From Methylophilus sp. (lineage in GTDB: Bacteria > Pseudomonadota > Gammaproteobacteria > Burkholderiales > Methylophilaceae), in NCBI RefSeq assembly GCF_008015755.1, contig NZ_SSGF01000018.1:62001-126000 (forward strand): DNA of 64,000 nt, read 5' to 3'. Position numbers and translations under genes: made by a program. Below, one piece after another: positions 37,805 to 47,144 of this stretch. The stretch's first letter is position 1; the number at the start of each line of letters is the position of its first letter. The notes under the pieces were generated by a model. That model saw nothing but the letters and a program-made list of their open reading frames with translations. It made no database searches and had not been told where the DNA came from.

Positions 37805-38479
37805 ATGAACGACAAACAAGCCGTCGCGCTGGAAGCCGCCAGCTACGTTAAAAACGACATGATCGTAGGCCTAGGCACCGGGTCCACAGCCAATTACTTT
37901 ATTGAAGCGCTGGCTGAGCGCCAGCGCACTCAAAACTTGCGCATCACCACCGTTGCCAGTTCAAATATCAGCATGATCAAGGCACAAAGCAGCGGTCTGA
38001 CCGTGCTTAGCCTCTCGCAACTCAGCCAGATCGACCTCTATGTGGATGGTGCCGATGAAATCACGCCAGACAACGCACTACTTAAAGGCCGCGGCTATGA
38101 CCTAGTGATGGAAAAGCTATTGGCCAAAGCCGCCAAACAATTCATTGTGGTTGCGGATAAAAGCAAGCTGGTCAACCGAATTGGTGAAAATTTTGCCATC
38201 CCGATTGAAGTGATGCCGTTTGCGTGGCAAGCTGCCAAGCGTAGCCTAGAAGCTATTGGTGGCGTGGGCGAATTGCGCCAAAATGTGGCCAAAGATGGCT
38301 TGTCTATTACCAGCCACGGTAGCCTGGTACTGGATATGCGCTTTGATGCCAGTCTGGATGCTGAGCGCTTGAATGCGTTGATTAATAATATCCCTGGCGT
38401 GGTTGAGCATGGCATTTTCACCAAACTGGCAAGCACCCTGCTGATTGCAGACCAAGGCAAGATTGAGACACGCGTTTAA
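37805..38479 (+). CDS. rpiA: Ribose-5-phosphate isomerase A
   Basis: 224 residues, normal length. Interconverts ribose 5-phosphate and ribulose 5-phosphate in the pentose phosphate pathway, which also feeds the ribulose monophosphate cycle in methylotrophs. Signatures: GLGTGSTANYFIEAL (phosphate loop), DLYVDGADEI (catalytic Asp), KGRGYDLVMEKLLAKAA, VADKSKLV. RBS CGGAGAA is nine bases before the ATG. It is 18 bases upstream of mltF on the same strand, so probably cotranscribed. Confidence 0.97.
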   Translation: MNDKQAVALEAASYVKNDMIVGLGTGSTANYFIEALAERQRTQNLRITTVASSNISMIKAQSSGLTVLSLSQLSQIDLYVDGADEITPDNALLKGRGYDLVMEKLLAKAAKQFIVVADKSKLVNRIGENFAIPIEVMPFAWQAAKRSLEAIGGVGELRQNVAKDGLSITSHGSLVLDMRFDASLDAERLNALINNIPGVVEHGIFTKLASTLLIADQGKIETRV

Positions 38480-38497
38480 GCGCTACGCTCTGGTCTT

Positions 38498-39967
38498 ATG
38501 CGTTTTTTCTCCGGCAAGTCGACGCAAGCAAGGTGGTTTAAAGCCATCTTAGCAGCGCTGTGTGCGACCTTGCTGGCCTGTAGCGACAACAATAGCCAAA
38601 AGCATCTGGCGCAAGCTAAGGCCAAGCCAGACCCGTACACCATCCGCTTTGTCACCATCAACAGCCCCAGCACTTACTTTATAGACAGCCAGAACAATTA
38701 TGCCGGGCTGGAGTACGACCTGGCCAAGCGCTTTGTCGAATTTTTGGGGCCACCCTATAAACTCGAATTTATCGTCGTCGACAGCTTTGACAAAGTGTTT
38801 CCGACGCTATTAAGAGGTGACGCTGACATCGCCGCGGCAGACATCAGCATCACGCCCGCACGTAAACGCCAGGTGTTGTTTGGCCCTGCGTTTAACCAGG
38901 TGCAAGCCATGGTGGTGTATAACCGTGACAAAAACAGCGAGCCGTATACCGGCGAAGCGCTGTTTGAAAAACGCATTGTGTTGCCAAAAAGCACCAGTTT
39001 TGTCGATCGCATGCGCGAATTGCAGTCCAAATCACCGGCGCTGACCTGGAAAGAAACCGACAAACTCAGCTCTGAGCAATTGATTGAAGCCGTCGCGCGC
39101 AACGAGATCGACTTTACCGTGGCAGACAACCACCTGGTGGCCATCATGCAATACAACTATCCGCAACTGGATGCGGGCATGATGCTGGGCCAGGCTGACA
39201 AAATTGCCTGGGCACTCAATAAGTTACATGGTGAAGAGCGGCTCGCACAAATGCAGGCCTTTTTCAAAAAAATTGAAAAAGACGGCACCTTACGTAACCT
39301 GCTGGACCGCTATCACGGCCATACCAAACGCTTAAAACCGGTGGATGTCACTGCGTTTTTAAGCAAATCACATACATTGCTGCCTAAATATGTGCGGCTG
39401 TTTAAAAGCGCGCAAGAAATCACCGACATAGACTGGCGCCTGCTGGCGGCGCTCAGTTATCAGGAATCGCACTGGGACAACTACAGCACCTCGCCAACCA
39501 ACGTGCGTGGCCTGATGATGCTCACAGAGCAAACCTCCAACATGATGAACGTCACTGACCGGCTAGACCCCAAGCAAAGCGTGATGGCCGGGGCCAAATT
39601 TTTGCTGTGGATGAAAGACCGCATCCCCTCGCGCATCCCCGAACCAGACCGCACCTTTATGACCCTGGCTGCCTACAACAATGGCGTTGGCCACCTTGAA
39701 GACGCGCGCATCATCGCGCAAAAACTGGGGCTCAACCCAGACAGCTGGGCAGACGTCAAACGCGGCTACCAGCTCCTCAATGACCCTGCCTATTACGTCA
39801 ATGCCAAACACGGCTACTGTAGCTGCGGTGCGCCGGTGATTTATACCGAGTTGGTGCGCAGCTACTACCAGATCATGCAGAAATACTTCCCGACCTATGA
39901 CCCTGGCGTAGACCCTTACAAGATTGCAGAAACAAAAATGCCTTGGTTATTAGCCAAGGCATCTTAA
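38498..39967 (+). CDS. mltF: Membrane-bound lytic murein transglycosylase F
   Basis: 489 residues. A lipobox (LLAC, Cys28) predicts a lipid anchor, as an alternative to the usual TM of MltF. Residues about 48-275 are a periplasmic solute-binding (SBP_bac_3) domain that acts as an allosteric sensor. From about 305 is the SLT domain, with catalytic Glu323 in LLAALSYQESHWDN and MTLAAYNNGVGHLEDAR. Cleaves peptidoglycan glycan strands with 1,6-anhydro product. The last 13 codons are duplicated at 43408-43449 and contain an inverted repeat (ATGCCTTGG/CCAAGGCAT) that reads as a terminator on the minus strand. Confidence 0.94.
   Translation: MRFFSGKSTQARWFKAILAALCATLLACSDNNSQKHLAQAKAKPDPYTIRFVTINSPSTYFIDSQNNYAGLEYDLAKRFVEFLGPPYKLEFIVVDSFDKVFPTLLRGDADIAAADISITPARKRQVLFGPAFNQVQAMVVYNRDKNSEPYTGEALFEKRIVLPKSTSFVDRMRELQSKSPALTWKETDKLSSEQLIEAVARNEIDFTVADNHLVAIMQYNYPQLDAGMMLGQADKIAWALNKLHGEERLAQMQAFFKKIEKDGTLRNLLDRYHGHTKRLKPVDVTAFLSKSHTLLPKYVRLFKSAQEITDIDWRLLAALSYQESHWDNYSTSPTNVRGLMMLTEQTSNMMNVTDRLDPKQSVMAGAKFLLWMKDRIPSRIPEPDRTFMTLAAYNNGVGHLEDARIIAQKLGLNPDSWADVKRGYQLLNDPAYYVNAKHGYCSCGAPVIYTELVRSYYQIMQKYFPTYDPGVDPYKIAETKMPWLLAKAS
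39926..39967. repeat. Direct repeat copy 1 (mltF 3' end)
   Basis: 42 bases matching 43408-43449 with three mismatches. Both encode A-E-(T/I)-K-M-P-W-L-L-A-K-A-S-stop. It contains a 9-bp inverted repeat with a 7-base loop followed, on the minus strand, by a T-run, so it can terminate the cassette transcript. Confidence 0.85.
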
Positions 39968-40023
39968 CTTTGCACCGTAAAAAGCAAGCAATCTTATCCC
40001 TTCTTACGCAGCGTCTAGGCACT

Positions 40024-40545
40024 TTATCTCACCCCACTCAATGCCTTTCCGTTGCTATCTTTAGTCACGGGGCAATTGACCACTATGTCTGTCACATCAA
40101 GCGAGACTTCTGCTTGGTCTTCTGCCGACAATAGCTCAGCTTCAGATTTCAACACTCGGATCTTATCGAGCTTTAACCATTTCACCAGCACCAGCCGCCA
40201 CAGGGGACTATAATTCTTGTCTGCATTATCGCCACCAATCGGTGAAGGTGCTGACTGAAAAATACTTATCTGCTCACCAGCTGGAAATTTATACACTCGC
40301 TCCAAAATAGAGCGTCCGCCATTCTCAGCAATCGCTTCACGTAAGCGCGGAACAAAATTAATGCCTGCTGACTGTGCCATGTTTAAATCAGAGATATCCG
40401 TCGTGATGTATTCTACTTTCTTGCCATCTACCCAAGCATGATTCAAGGGTAATATGGTCTGAGTATGCCCCAAATCTACTGACTTTGTAGCACAAGCAGC
40501 CAACATACTCATCACGCCCAATACCAACAATCTACCCAGTGTCAT
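40024..40545 (-). CDS. Lipoprotein of the exporter cassette, unknown function
   Basis: 173 residues. Signal peptide with lipobox LAAC (Cys18) predicts a lipidated envelope protein. The mature part contains NYSPLWRLVLVKWLKLDKIRVLKSEAE, a segment I associate with conserved lipoproteins found near secretion or RTX genes, but no function is known. Last gene of the minus-strand cassette (ABC exporter, 82-residue and 59-residue proteins, lipoprotein). It could aid secretion or surface retention of RTX proteins; that is inference from location. Confidence 0.75.
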   Translation of the reverse strand: MTLGRLLVLGVMSMLAACATKSVDLGHTQTILPLNHAWVDGKKVEYITTDISDLNMAQSAGINFVPRLREAIAENGGRSILERVYKFPAGEQISIFQSAPSPIGGDNADKNYSPLWRLVLVKWLKLDKIRVLKSEAELLSAEDQAEVSLDVTDIVVNCPVTKDSNGKALSGVR

Positions 40546-40572
40546 TGTTTAACCCGCCCCTATGTTTTTGTT

Positions 40573-40752
40573 TTAAAAAAGCCAAGTAAAGTAAGCTTTT
40601 AATATCAATGACTCTGATTGTATATCAAGATGACTAATGGCTAAGACACGCCATGTAACAACTTGGCCCACTGGCCAAATTATTCCAGCTACAGTATTCA
40701 GCCCTCCTACAATCGTGTTGATGATTCCGATAGGCGGTGATGACGACGGCAT
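40573..40752 (-). CDS. 59-residue small protein with GG-containing hydrophobic segment
   Basis: Short gene with a strong RBS (AGGAGAG, six bases before the ATG). The protein starts MPSSSPPIGIINTIVGGLNT, has one hydrophobic stretch (about 8-38) and a polar C-terminus ending in aromatic WLF. It lies 14 bases from the 82-residue protein gene and 27 from the lipoprotein gene, all in one direction behind an ABC exporter. No family recognised. It could be a small secreted peptide or a membrane accessory. Confidence 0.6.
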   Translation of the reverse strand: MPSSSPPIGIINTIVGGLNTVAGIIWPVGQVVTWRVLAISHLDIQSESLILKAYFTWLF

Positions 40753-40766
40753 ATAACTCTCCTAAA

Positions 40767-41015
40767 TTAAAAAAAGATTATTGCTACAGACGCTAAAAGA
40801 AAAATTGCAAAACTTGGAACTGGCCAAAAGTGAACTGAATACACAAAATAATAAAAGGCACGTTGCAGTACGCCTTGATTAAATCTATCTGTAGTGAGCC
40901 ATTTTTCAGCTTCTAAAAATACAGCTTCATGTTTCTTACGAAATAATTTTTTCAATGATGTATCAAGAAAAATTAATAACCACCAAAATAGAAGAAACAA
41001 AATAATTAATTTCAT
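40767..41015 (-). CDS. 82-residue membrane protein of the exporter cassette
   Basis: The ATG near 41015 is preceded by AAGGAACCAT, a good RBS. Two hydrophobic segments (residues 1-17, LIILFLLFWWLLIFL, and about 60-82, PVPSFAIFLLASVAIIFF) flank a charged helical middle (KKLFRKKHEAVFLEAEKWL), predicting a hairpin membrane protein. Follows the ABC exporter gene at about 20 bases. No known family. Confidence 0.65.
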   Translation of the reverse strand: MKLIILFLLFWWLLIFLDTSLKKLFRKKHEAVFLEAEKWLTTDRFNQGVLQRAFYYFVYSVHFWPVPSFAIFLLASVAIIFF

Positions 41016-41034
41016 ATGGTTCCTTAAGTTGAAC

Positions 41035-43257
41035 TTATGAATTGTTTTGCCCTTGCACAGGGGCTTTAGAAGCTCCCTGTGATACAACGGATTGCTGTTT
41101 TTGAGAACTTAAGCCGGCCTCGCACCCCAACGTCAGCACCTCATCCACACTCAGCGTGTTTGGTAGCTGATGCGTAATAAACACAATCGTCACTTTGCCC
41201 TTGAGCTTATTAATTGTTTGTGCAAACTGCTCAGCCGTCTGAGGGTCTAGGTTTGAAACAGCCTCATCGAAGATCAGAATGTTAGGTTGCCTGAGCAGTG
41301 CCCGTGCAATGGCTATTCGTTGCTTCTGACCGCCACTTAATCCAGTACCATGCTCCCCCAAAGGGGTTTGATAACCTTGTGGAAGCTGCTCAATCGTTTC
41401 GTGAATGCCAGCCAATTGGCAAGCCATAATGATCTGCTCGAAACTAGCATGCGGGTTTGCGAGTGTGAGGTTCTCGTACAATGTGCCTGAGAATAATGTT
41501 GTCTCTTGCGGGACTACACCGAATACATTACGCAGTTCGTTGGCATTCATGTAGCGAATGTCTTTTCCATCCAGCTTGATGCTGCCTTCTTGTGGTTGCA
41601 AGAAACCGAGCATCAATTTGGCCAAGGTGCTCTTACCGCAACCACTGGGTCCCATGATGACTGTGCACTTTTGTGGTTTGATATTGATATTCAGCTTTTG
41701 ATATAACCAGGGGTGGTTTTCTGAATATCTAAAGCTGATGCTCTCAAAGTCTAGCTGGCCTTTGATGCTATTTGCTCTGGCTGGGATGAGTGAATATGGC
41801 TCGGTGGGCGCATCCATCAAATCACCTAGGCGCTTGACGGCAATGTCTGCCTGCTGGAATTCCTGATACATGCCGACCAGCCTGAGCACTGGTCCAGAAA
41901 GTCTTCCGCTAAACATCTGGAAAGCGACCAACATTCCAATGGTAAATTCGGGGGTATGCATCACAATCCATGCTCCAACGCACAGAATTGCCAAAGTTTG
42001 GAGCTGATCTAAAGTATTGGCGGTGATGTTGTAGCTATTGGAAAGTTGTTTGGCGGTGAAGGTGCTGTTGAGGTAGGTGGCTAGGTAATCACCGTATTTG
42101 TGTTCCAGCTGTGGCTCTAGTTGCAGGGCTTTAACCGTTTCCATGCCAGAAATATACTCAGTGAGGAATGCCTGGTTTCTTGCTCCTAGTAAAAACTGTT
42201 CGTTGAGTCGTTTACGCAGTAAAGGGGTGACTGCCAGGCTGACTATCGTAATCAGCGTCAAACTTGCCAGACTGATAAGAGTGAGTTGCCAGCTATACCA
42301 GAACATAATCGCCAAAAAGACGATTAAGAATGGGAAGTCGAGTAGCAGGGTAATGAGTGAACCAGCCAGGAATTCACGGATAGTCTCAACACCATGCAAA
42401 CGAGCAACTAACGTGCCTGTTGGCCTATGTTCAAAATAGCGCATGGGCAAATGCAATAGATGGCCGAATACCTTATGGGCGAGAACTGCATCAATACGAT
42501 TACCCGTGTGCAACACCAAGTATTGACGCACCCAACTCATGATGGCGTTAAACACCATGAAGATACCTAGGGCAATAGCCACCACAATGAGTGTACTTGT
42601 GGTGTGGTGAACAACCACTTTATCAATAATGACCTGAGTACCTAAAGGGGTGGCTAGCGCTACAATTTGAATAGCAAGAGAGGCTAAGAGAATCTCACGC
42701 CATACAGTCTTGTGTTTGAGTAACTCTGGAATAAACCACTTGAAGCCAAAGGGGCGTTGAGCAATTTCTGATTTTGCTGCTAGCGATTGCGAACTAGCTT
42801 GTGCTTCAAGTTCTGCGGTAGCTTGATTGGAATCGTGTCTTTTAGAGGCCAATAATATCTTGCCTGTGATTTGCGCAACAAACGCAGAATATTCAATGGT
42901 TTCTGCTTGTTCAGTACCAGGCTTAATCCAAAGCACTCGTTCTTTGTCGCATTTAAGAACGATAGCTAAGCTTAACTCCTCTTTCTCTGCCCCCTCAACA
43001 TCTTGTTCGAGTGAAAGGTCAGTGCCGGCAGATTGTTTTAGAAAGGTTAGAACTGGGAATACAGCTGGATGGATATCATGCAAGTCTAACGTTTCAAGGC
43101 CAACTTGGAATCCATAAGACTGTAATGCTGCTTGCAGGGAGGTTAAATCATAAGGCGGTACAAAGCTGCGAATCAGCAATTGAGCATCAAATGGAACCTT
43201 GTGCAGCGCGCACAAACCACCTATGGCCCAGACAAAATGCTGGTTGCTTAGCCTCAT
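41035..43257 (-). CDS. HlyB-like type I secretion ABC transporter
   Basis: 740 residues. Three parts: a C39-like domain (1-125), a six-helix ABC membrane domain (about 175-460) and an ATPase (about 500-715). Walker A GPSGCGKST, Q-loop VPQETTLFS, signature LSGGQKQRIAIARAL, Walker B ILIFDEAVSNLD and the H-loop FITHQ are intact. The C39-like domain aligns with HlyB (LTSLQAALQSYGFQV) and has His7 where C39 peptidases have catalytic Cys, so it should dock substrate and not cleave it. It fits export of RTX proteins such as the two giants 7-18 kb away. No membrane fusion protein gene follows. Confidence 0.92.
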   Translation of the reverse strand: MRLSNQHFVWAIGGLCALHKVPFDAQLLIRSFVPPYDLTSLQAALQSYGFQVGLETLDLHDIHPAVFPVLTFLKQSAGTDLSLEQDVEGAEKEELSLAIVLKCDKERVLWIKPGTEQAETIEYSAFVAQITGKILLASKRHDSNQATAELEAQASSQSLAAKSEIAQRPFGFKWFIPELLKHKTVWREILLASLAIQIVALATPLGTQVIIDKVVVHHTTSTLIVVAIALGIFMVFNAIMSWVRQYLVLHTGNRIDAVLAHKVFGHLLHLPMRYFEHRPTGTLVARLHGVETIREFLAGSLITLLLDFPFLIVFLAIMFWYSWQLTLISLASLTLITIVSLAVTPLLRKRLNEQFLLGARNQAFLTEYISGMETVKALQLEPQLEHKYGDYLATYLNSTFTAKQLSNSYNITANTLDQLQTLAILCVGAWIVMHTPEFTIGMLVAFQMFSGRLSGPVLRLVGMYQEFQQADIAVKRLGDLMDAPTEPYSLIPARANSIKGQLDFESISFRYSENHPWLYQKLNINIKPQKCTVIMGPSGCGKSTLAKLMLGFLQPQEGSIKLDGKDIRYMNANELRNVFGVVPQETTLFSGTLYENLTLANPHASFEQIIMACQLAGIHETIEQLPQGYQTPLGEHGTGLSGGQKQRIAIARALLRQPNILIFDEAVSNLDPQTAEQFAQTINKLKGKVTIVFITHQLPNTLSVDEVLTLGCEAGLSSQKQQSVVSQGASKAPVQGQNNS

Positions 43258-43407
43258 GCATCCACCCTGAATTTATTAGTTGTTTTACATGATCATAAAC
43301 GAAAAAATGTTAAATAAAAACATTGCTATTAACATTAACAATCAATTAATTACATATATTACCTTGTAAATATTTACCGTAATAACTAACCGACAAAAAC
43401 ATATAAA
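43258..43407. promoter_or_regulatory. AT-rich leader of the exporter cassette
   Basis: Very AT-rich stretch upstream of the ABC transporter gene, much richer than the flanking mltF/serS genes; expected to hold its promoter. No clear operator seen. Confidence 0.4.
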
Positions 43408-43449
43408 GCAGAAATAAAAATGCCCTGGTTGTTAGCCAAGGCATCTTAA
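43408..43449. repeat. Direct repeat copy 2 and serS terminator
   Basis: Near-identical to the mltF 3' end (39926-39967), with mismatches that are silent except one codon (Thr to Ile). The imperfect inverted repeat ATGCCCTGG/CCAAGGCAT is followed on the minus strand by TTTTTA, so it terminates serS. Confidence 0.85.
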
Positions 43450-43469
43450 TGACAACTGTAAGGGATGGA

Positions 43470-45145
<1,676 letters not shown>

Positions 45146-45148
45146 ATT

Positions 45149-45183
45149 GGTTTTCTCTGTGAACTCTGTGCCCTCTGTGGCTA
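45149..45183. repeat. Inverted repeat, right arm, of GxxExxY cassette
   Basis: GGTTTTCTCTGTGAACTC... 35 bases, reverse-complementary to 44762-44796 (33/35). It lies between the GxxExxY ATG and the rarA stop and supplies the sequence upstream of the GxxExxY start. Confidence 0.85.
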
Positions 45184-45185
45184 CA

Positions 45186-46484
45186 CTATTTTTTGGCTTT
45201 TCTATCTAATTCTTTGAGGTGCTGTAATTTTTCGCCTATTTTACCTTCCAATCCGCGTGGTGTGGGTTGGTAAAACGGTTGTGGTTCCAAATCATCTGGA
45301 AAGTAATGCTCGCCCGCGGCATACGCACCAGGTTCGTTGTGTGCGTAACGGTATTCTTTGCCGTAATCGAGCGCTTTCATCAGTTTAGTTGGCGCGTTTC
45401 TGAGATGCAGTGGTACCGCGCGCGACTTGTCCTGCGCCACGAAAGCCTTGGCCTGATTATAGGCCATATAGCCAGCATTACTTTTTGCGGCCACCGCCAG
45501 GTAAATCACGGCCTGCGCCAGCGCCAATTCGCCTTCTGGGCTGCCCAGGCGCTCAAACGTCAGTGCAGCGTCGTTAGCGATCTGCATGGCGCGTGGATCC
45601 GCCAGGCCGATATCTTCCCAGGCCATGCGGATAATCCGGCGTGCCAGGTATAAGGGCTCGGCACCGCCATCCAGCATGCGCATCAGCCAATAGAGTGCGG
45701 CATCCGGGTTAGAGCCGCGCACTGATTTGTGCAAAGCAGAAATCTGGTCGTAAAAAGCTTCGCCACCTTTGTCAAAACGGCGCATTTTGCTAGCCATGGT
45801 CGATTGCAAGAACGGTTCGTCGATCTTGTCAATCTTGGCGGCCAGAGCGCCATAGAACAGGCCTTCGGCAAAGTTAAGCAAGCGTCTGGCATCGCCATCA
45901 GCATAGGCCAGCACTTGCTCGGTCACGGGCTCGGTCAATTGCACGTCAGGCGCGACTTTAAGCCGCGCACGCTCAAGCAACTCAGCCAATTCTGGCTCAG
46001 TCAGGGCATTAAGCACAAATACCTGCGCGCGGCTGAGCAAAGCGCTATTCACTTCAAAAGAAGGGTTTTCAGTCGTGGCGCCGATAAAGGTAATTAAACC
46101 GCTTTCAACAAACGGCAAAAAAGCATCTTGCTGGCCTTTGTTAAAACGATGCACTTCATCGACAAACAAAATAGTGTTGCGTCCGGTTTGCTGCAAAGTC
46201 ATTTCCGCGCGCTCGACCGCTTCGCGAATATCTTTGATACCCGACAAAACGGCAGATAAGGGCACGAACTCGGCTTCTGCTGTTTGCGCAATCAGGCGCG
46301 CGAGGGTAGTTTTGCCCACGCCCGGCGGCCCCCACAAAATCATGGAAGGCAGTTTGCCGGACTCAAAGGCGCGACGCAGCGGCTTGCCTTCGCCCAGCAA
46401 ATGGGTTTGGCCGACCACTTCATCCAGCGTTTTCGGCCTTAACTGCTCAGCGAGCGGGACGGAAGAAGGTGTTTGTGGGTTCAA
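45186..46484 (-). CDS. rarA: Replication-associated recombination protein A (RarA/MgsA ATPase)
   Basis: 432 residues. AAA+ ATPase acting at stalled forks, related to clamp loaders. Walker A GPPGVGKTTLARLI, Walker B LFVDEVHRFNKGQQD, sensor 1 GATTENPSFEVNSALLSRAQVF and the C-terminal MgsA region (MAWEDIGLADPRAM, GYMAYNQAK) are all present. The frame opens at a TTG (46484) without a clear RBS. An ATG at 46497 in a neighbouring frame encodes MSSLFEP, resembling the usual RarA start, so a one-base difference near the start is suspected. Between lolA and the GxxExxY cassette. Confidence 0.94.
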   Translation of the reverse strand: MNPQTPSSVPLAEQLRPKTLDEVVGQTHLLGEGKPLRRAFESGKLPSMILWGPPGVGKTTLARLIAQTAEAEFVPLSAVLSGIKDIREAVERAEMTLQQTGRNTILFVDEVHRFNKGQQDAFLPFVESGLITFIGATTENPSFEVNSALLSRAQVFVLNALTEPELAELLERARLKVAPDVQLTEPVTEQVLAYADGDARRLLNFAEGLFYGALAAKIDKIDEPFLQSTMASKMRRFDKGGEAFYDQISALHKSVRGSNPDAALYWLMRMLDGGAEPLYLARRIIRMAWEDIGLADPRAMQIANDAALTFERLGSPEGELALAQAVIYLAVAAKSNAGYMAYNQAKAFVAQDKSRAVPLHLRNAPTKLMKALDYGKEYRYAHNEPGAYAAGEHYFPDDLEPQPFYQPTPRGLEGKIGEKLQHLKELDRKAKK

Positions 46485-46520
46485 ACAGGGAGGACATAGC
46501 TGGTTTTGATGCGCAAGCGA

Positions 46521-47144
46521 CTACTCGCCGACGACATCCACCCCTTTAGGCACCGAGAATAAAAACTGGTTACTGTTCAAGCCAGGATTGACTTCAACAT
46601 TGCTAAACACAATATGCGTGCTTTGGCCAAAGGCATCTACCAGGCGCATTTCGGCCAGTTTGCTGTGGTCAAACGAAATAATCACCACCTGAAAGCCGCT
46701 GTCTTTTTGCTTGGGCTTGGCTTGCACGCGCTGCATGCCTTCAAAATCCAGCAACCGGGTCAGGCGAAAACTCTCTTCGACATTGGGCCCACCGGCCAGT
46801 AAAGCAGCCGGGCTGGTCCCTAACACTTTATCCACTGTGCGCACAGTCACTTGCTGCAAATCGATATCAAACAGAAATACCTGGCGGCCATCACTGATGA
46901 TCTGCTGCTCATAGGGTTTTTGATAATCCCAGCGAAACTTGTTCGGGCGCTGCAACAACATAGTGCCATTGACCTCTTGCAGCTTGCGCCCTTTTTGGTC
47001 AAACACGGTTTGCTTGAAGTTGGCACGCATGGCCTGCGTGCTTTGATAAAACTGCTTCAAATCGTCCACACCATCGGCCATGGCAGCGGTCATGACACTC
47101 CAGCTGCATAATGCCAACAATGTTTTGGTGAATACTTTACTCAT
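46521..47144 (-). CDS. lolA: Outer-membrane lipoprotein carrier LolA
   Basis: 207 residues. Signal peptide ([23 protein letters not shown]) then the LolA half-barrel: [48 protein letters not shown] (with the conserved Arg and Trp) and SVPKGVDVV at the end. Carries mature lipoproteins from LolCDE across the periplasm to LolB. Its ATG overlaps the end of ftsK by eight bases and is preceded by GGAGGAGA, so the ftsK-lolA-rarA order is a coupled operon, as in many proteobacteria. Confidence 0.95.
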   Translation of the reverse strand: MSKVFTKTLLALCSWSVMTAAMADGVDDLKQFYQSTQAMRANFKQTVFDQKGRKLQEVNGTMLLQRPNKFRWDYQKPYEQQIISDGRQVFLFDIDLQQVTVRTVDKVLGTSPAALLAGGPNVEESFRLTRLLDFEGMQRVQAKPKQKDSGFQVVIISFDHSKLAEMRLVDAFGQSTHIVFSNVEVNPGLNSNQFLFSVPKGVDVVGE

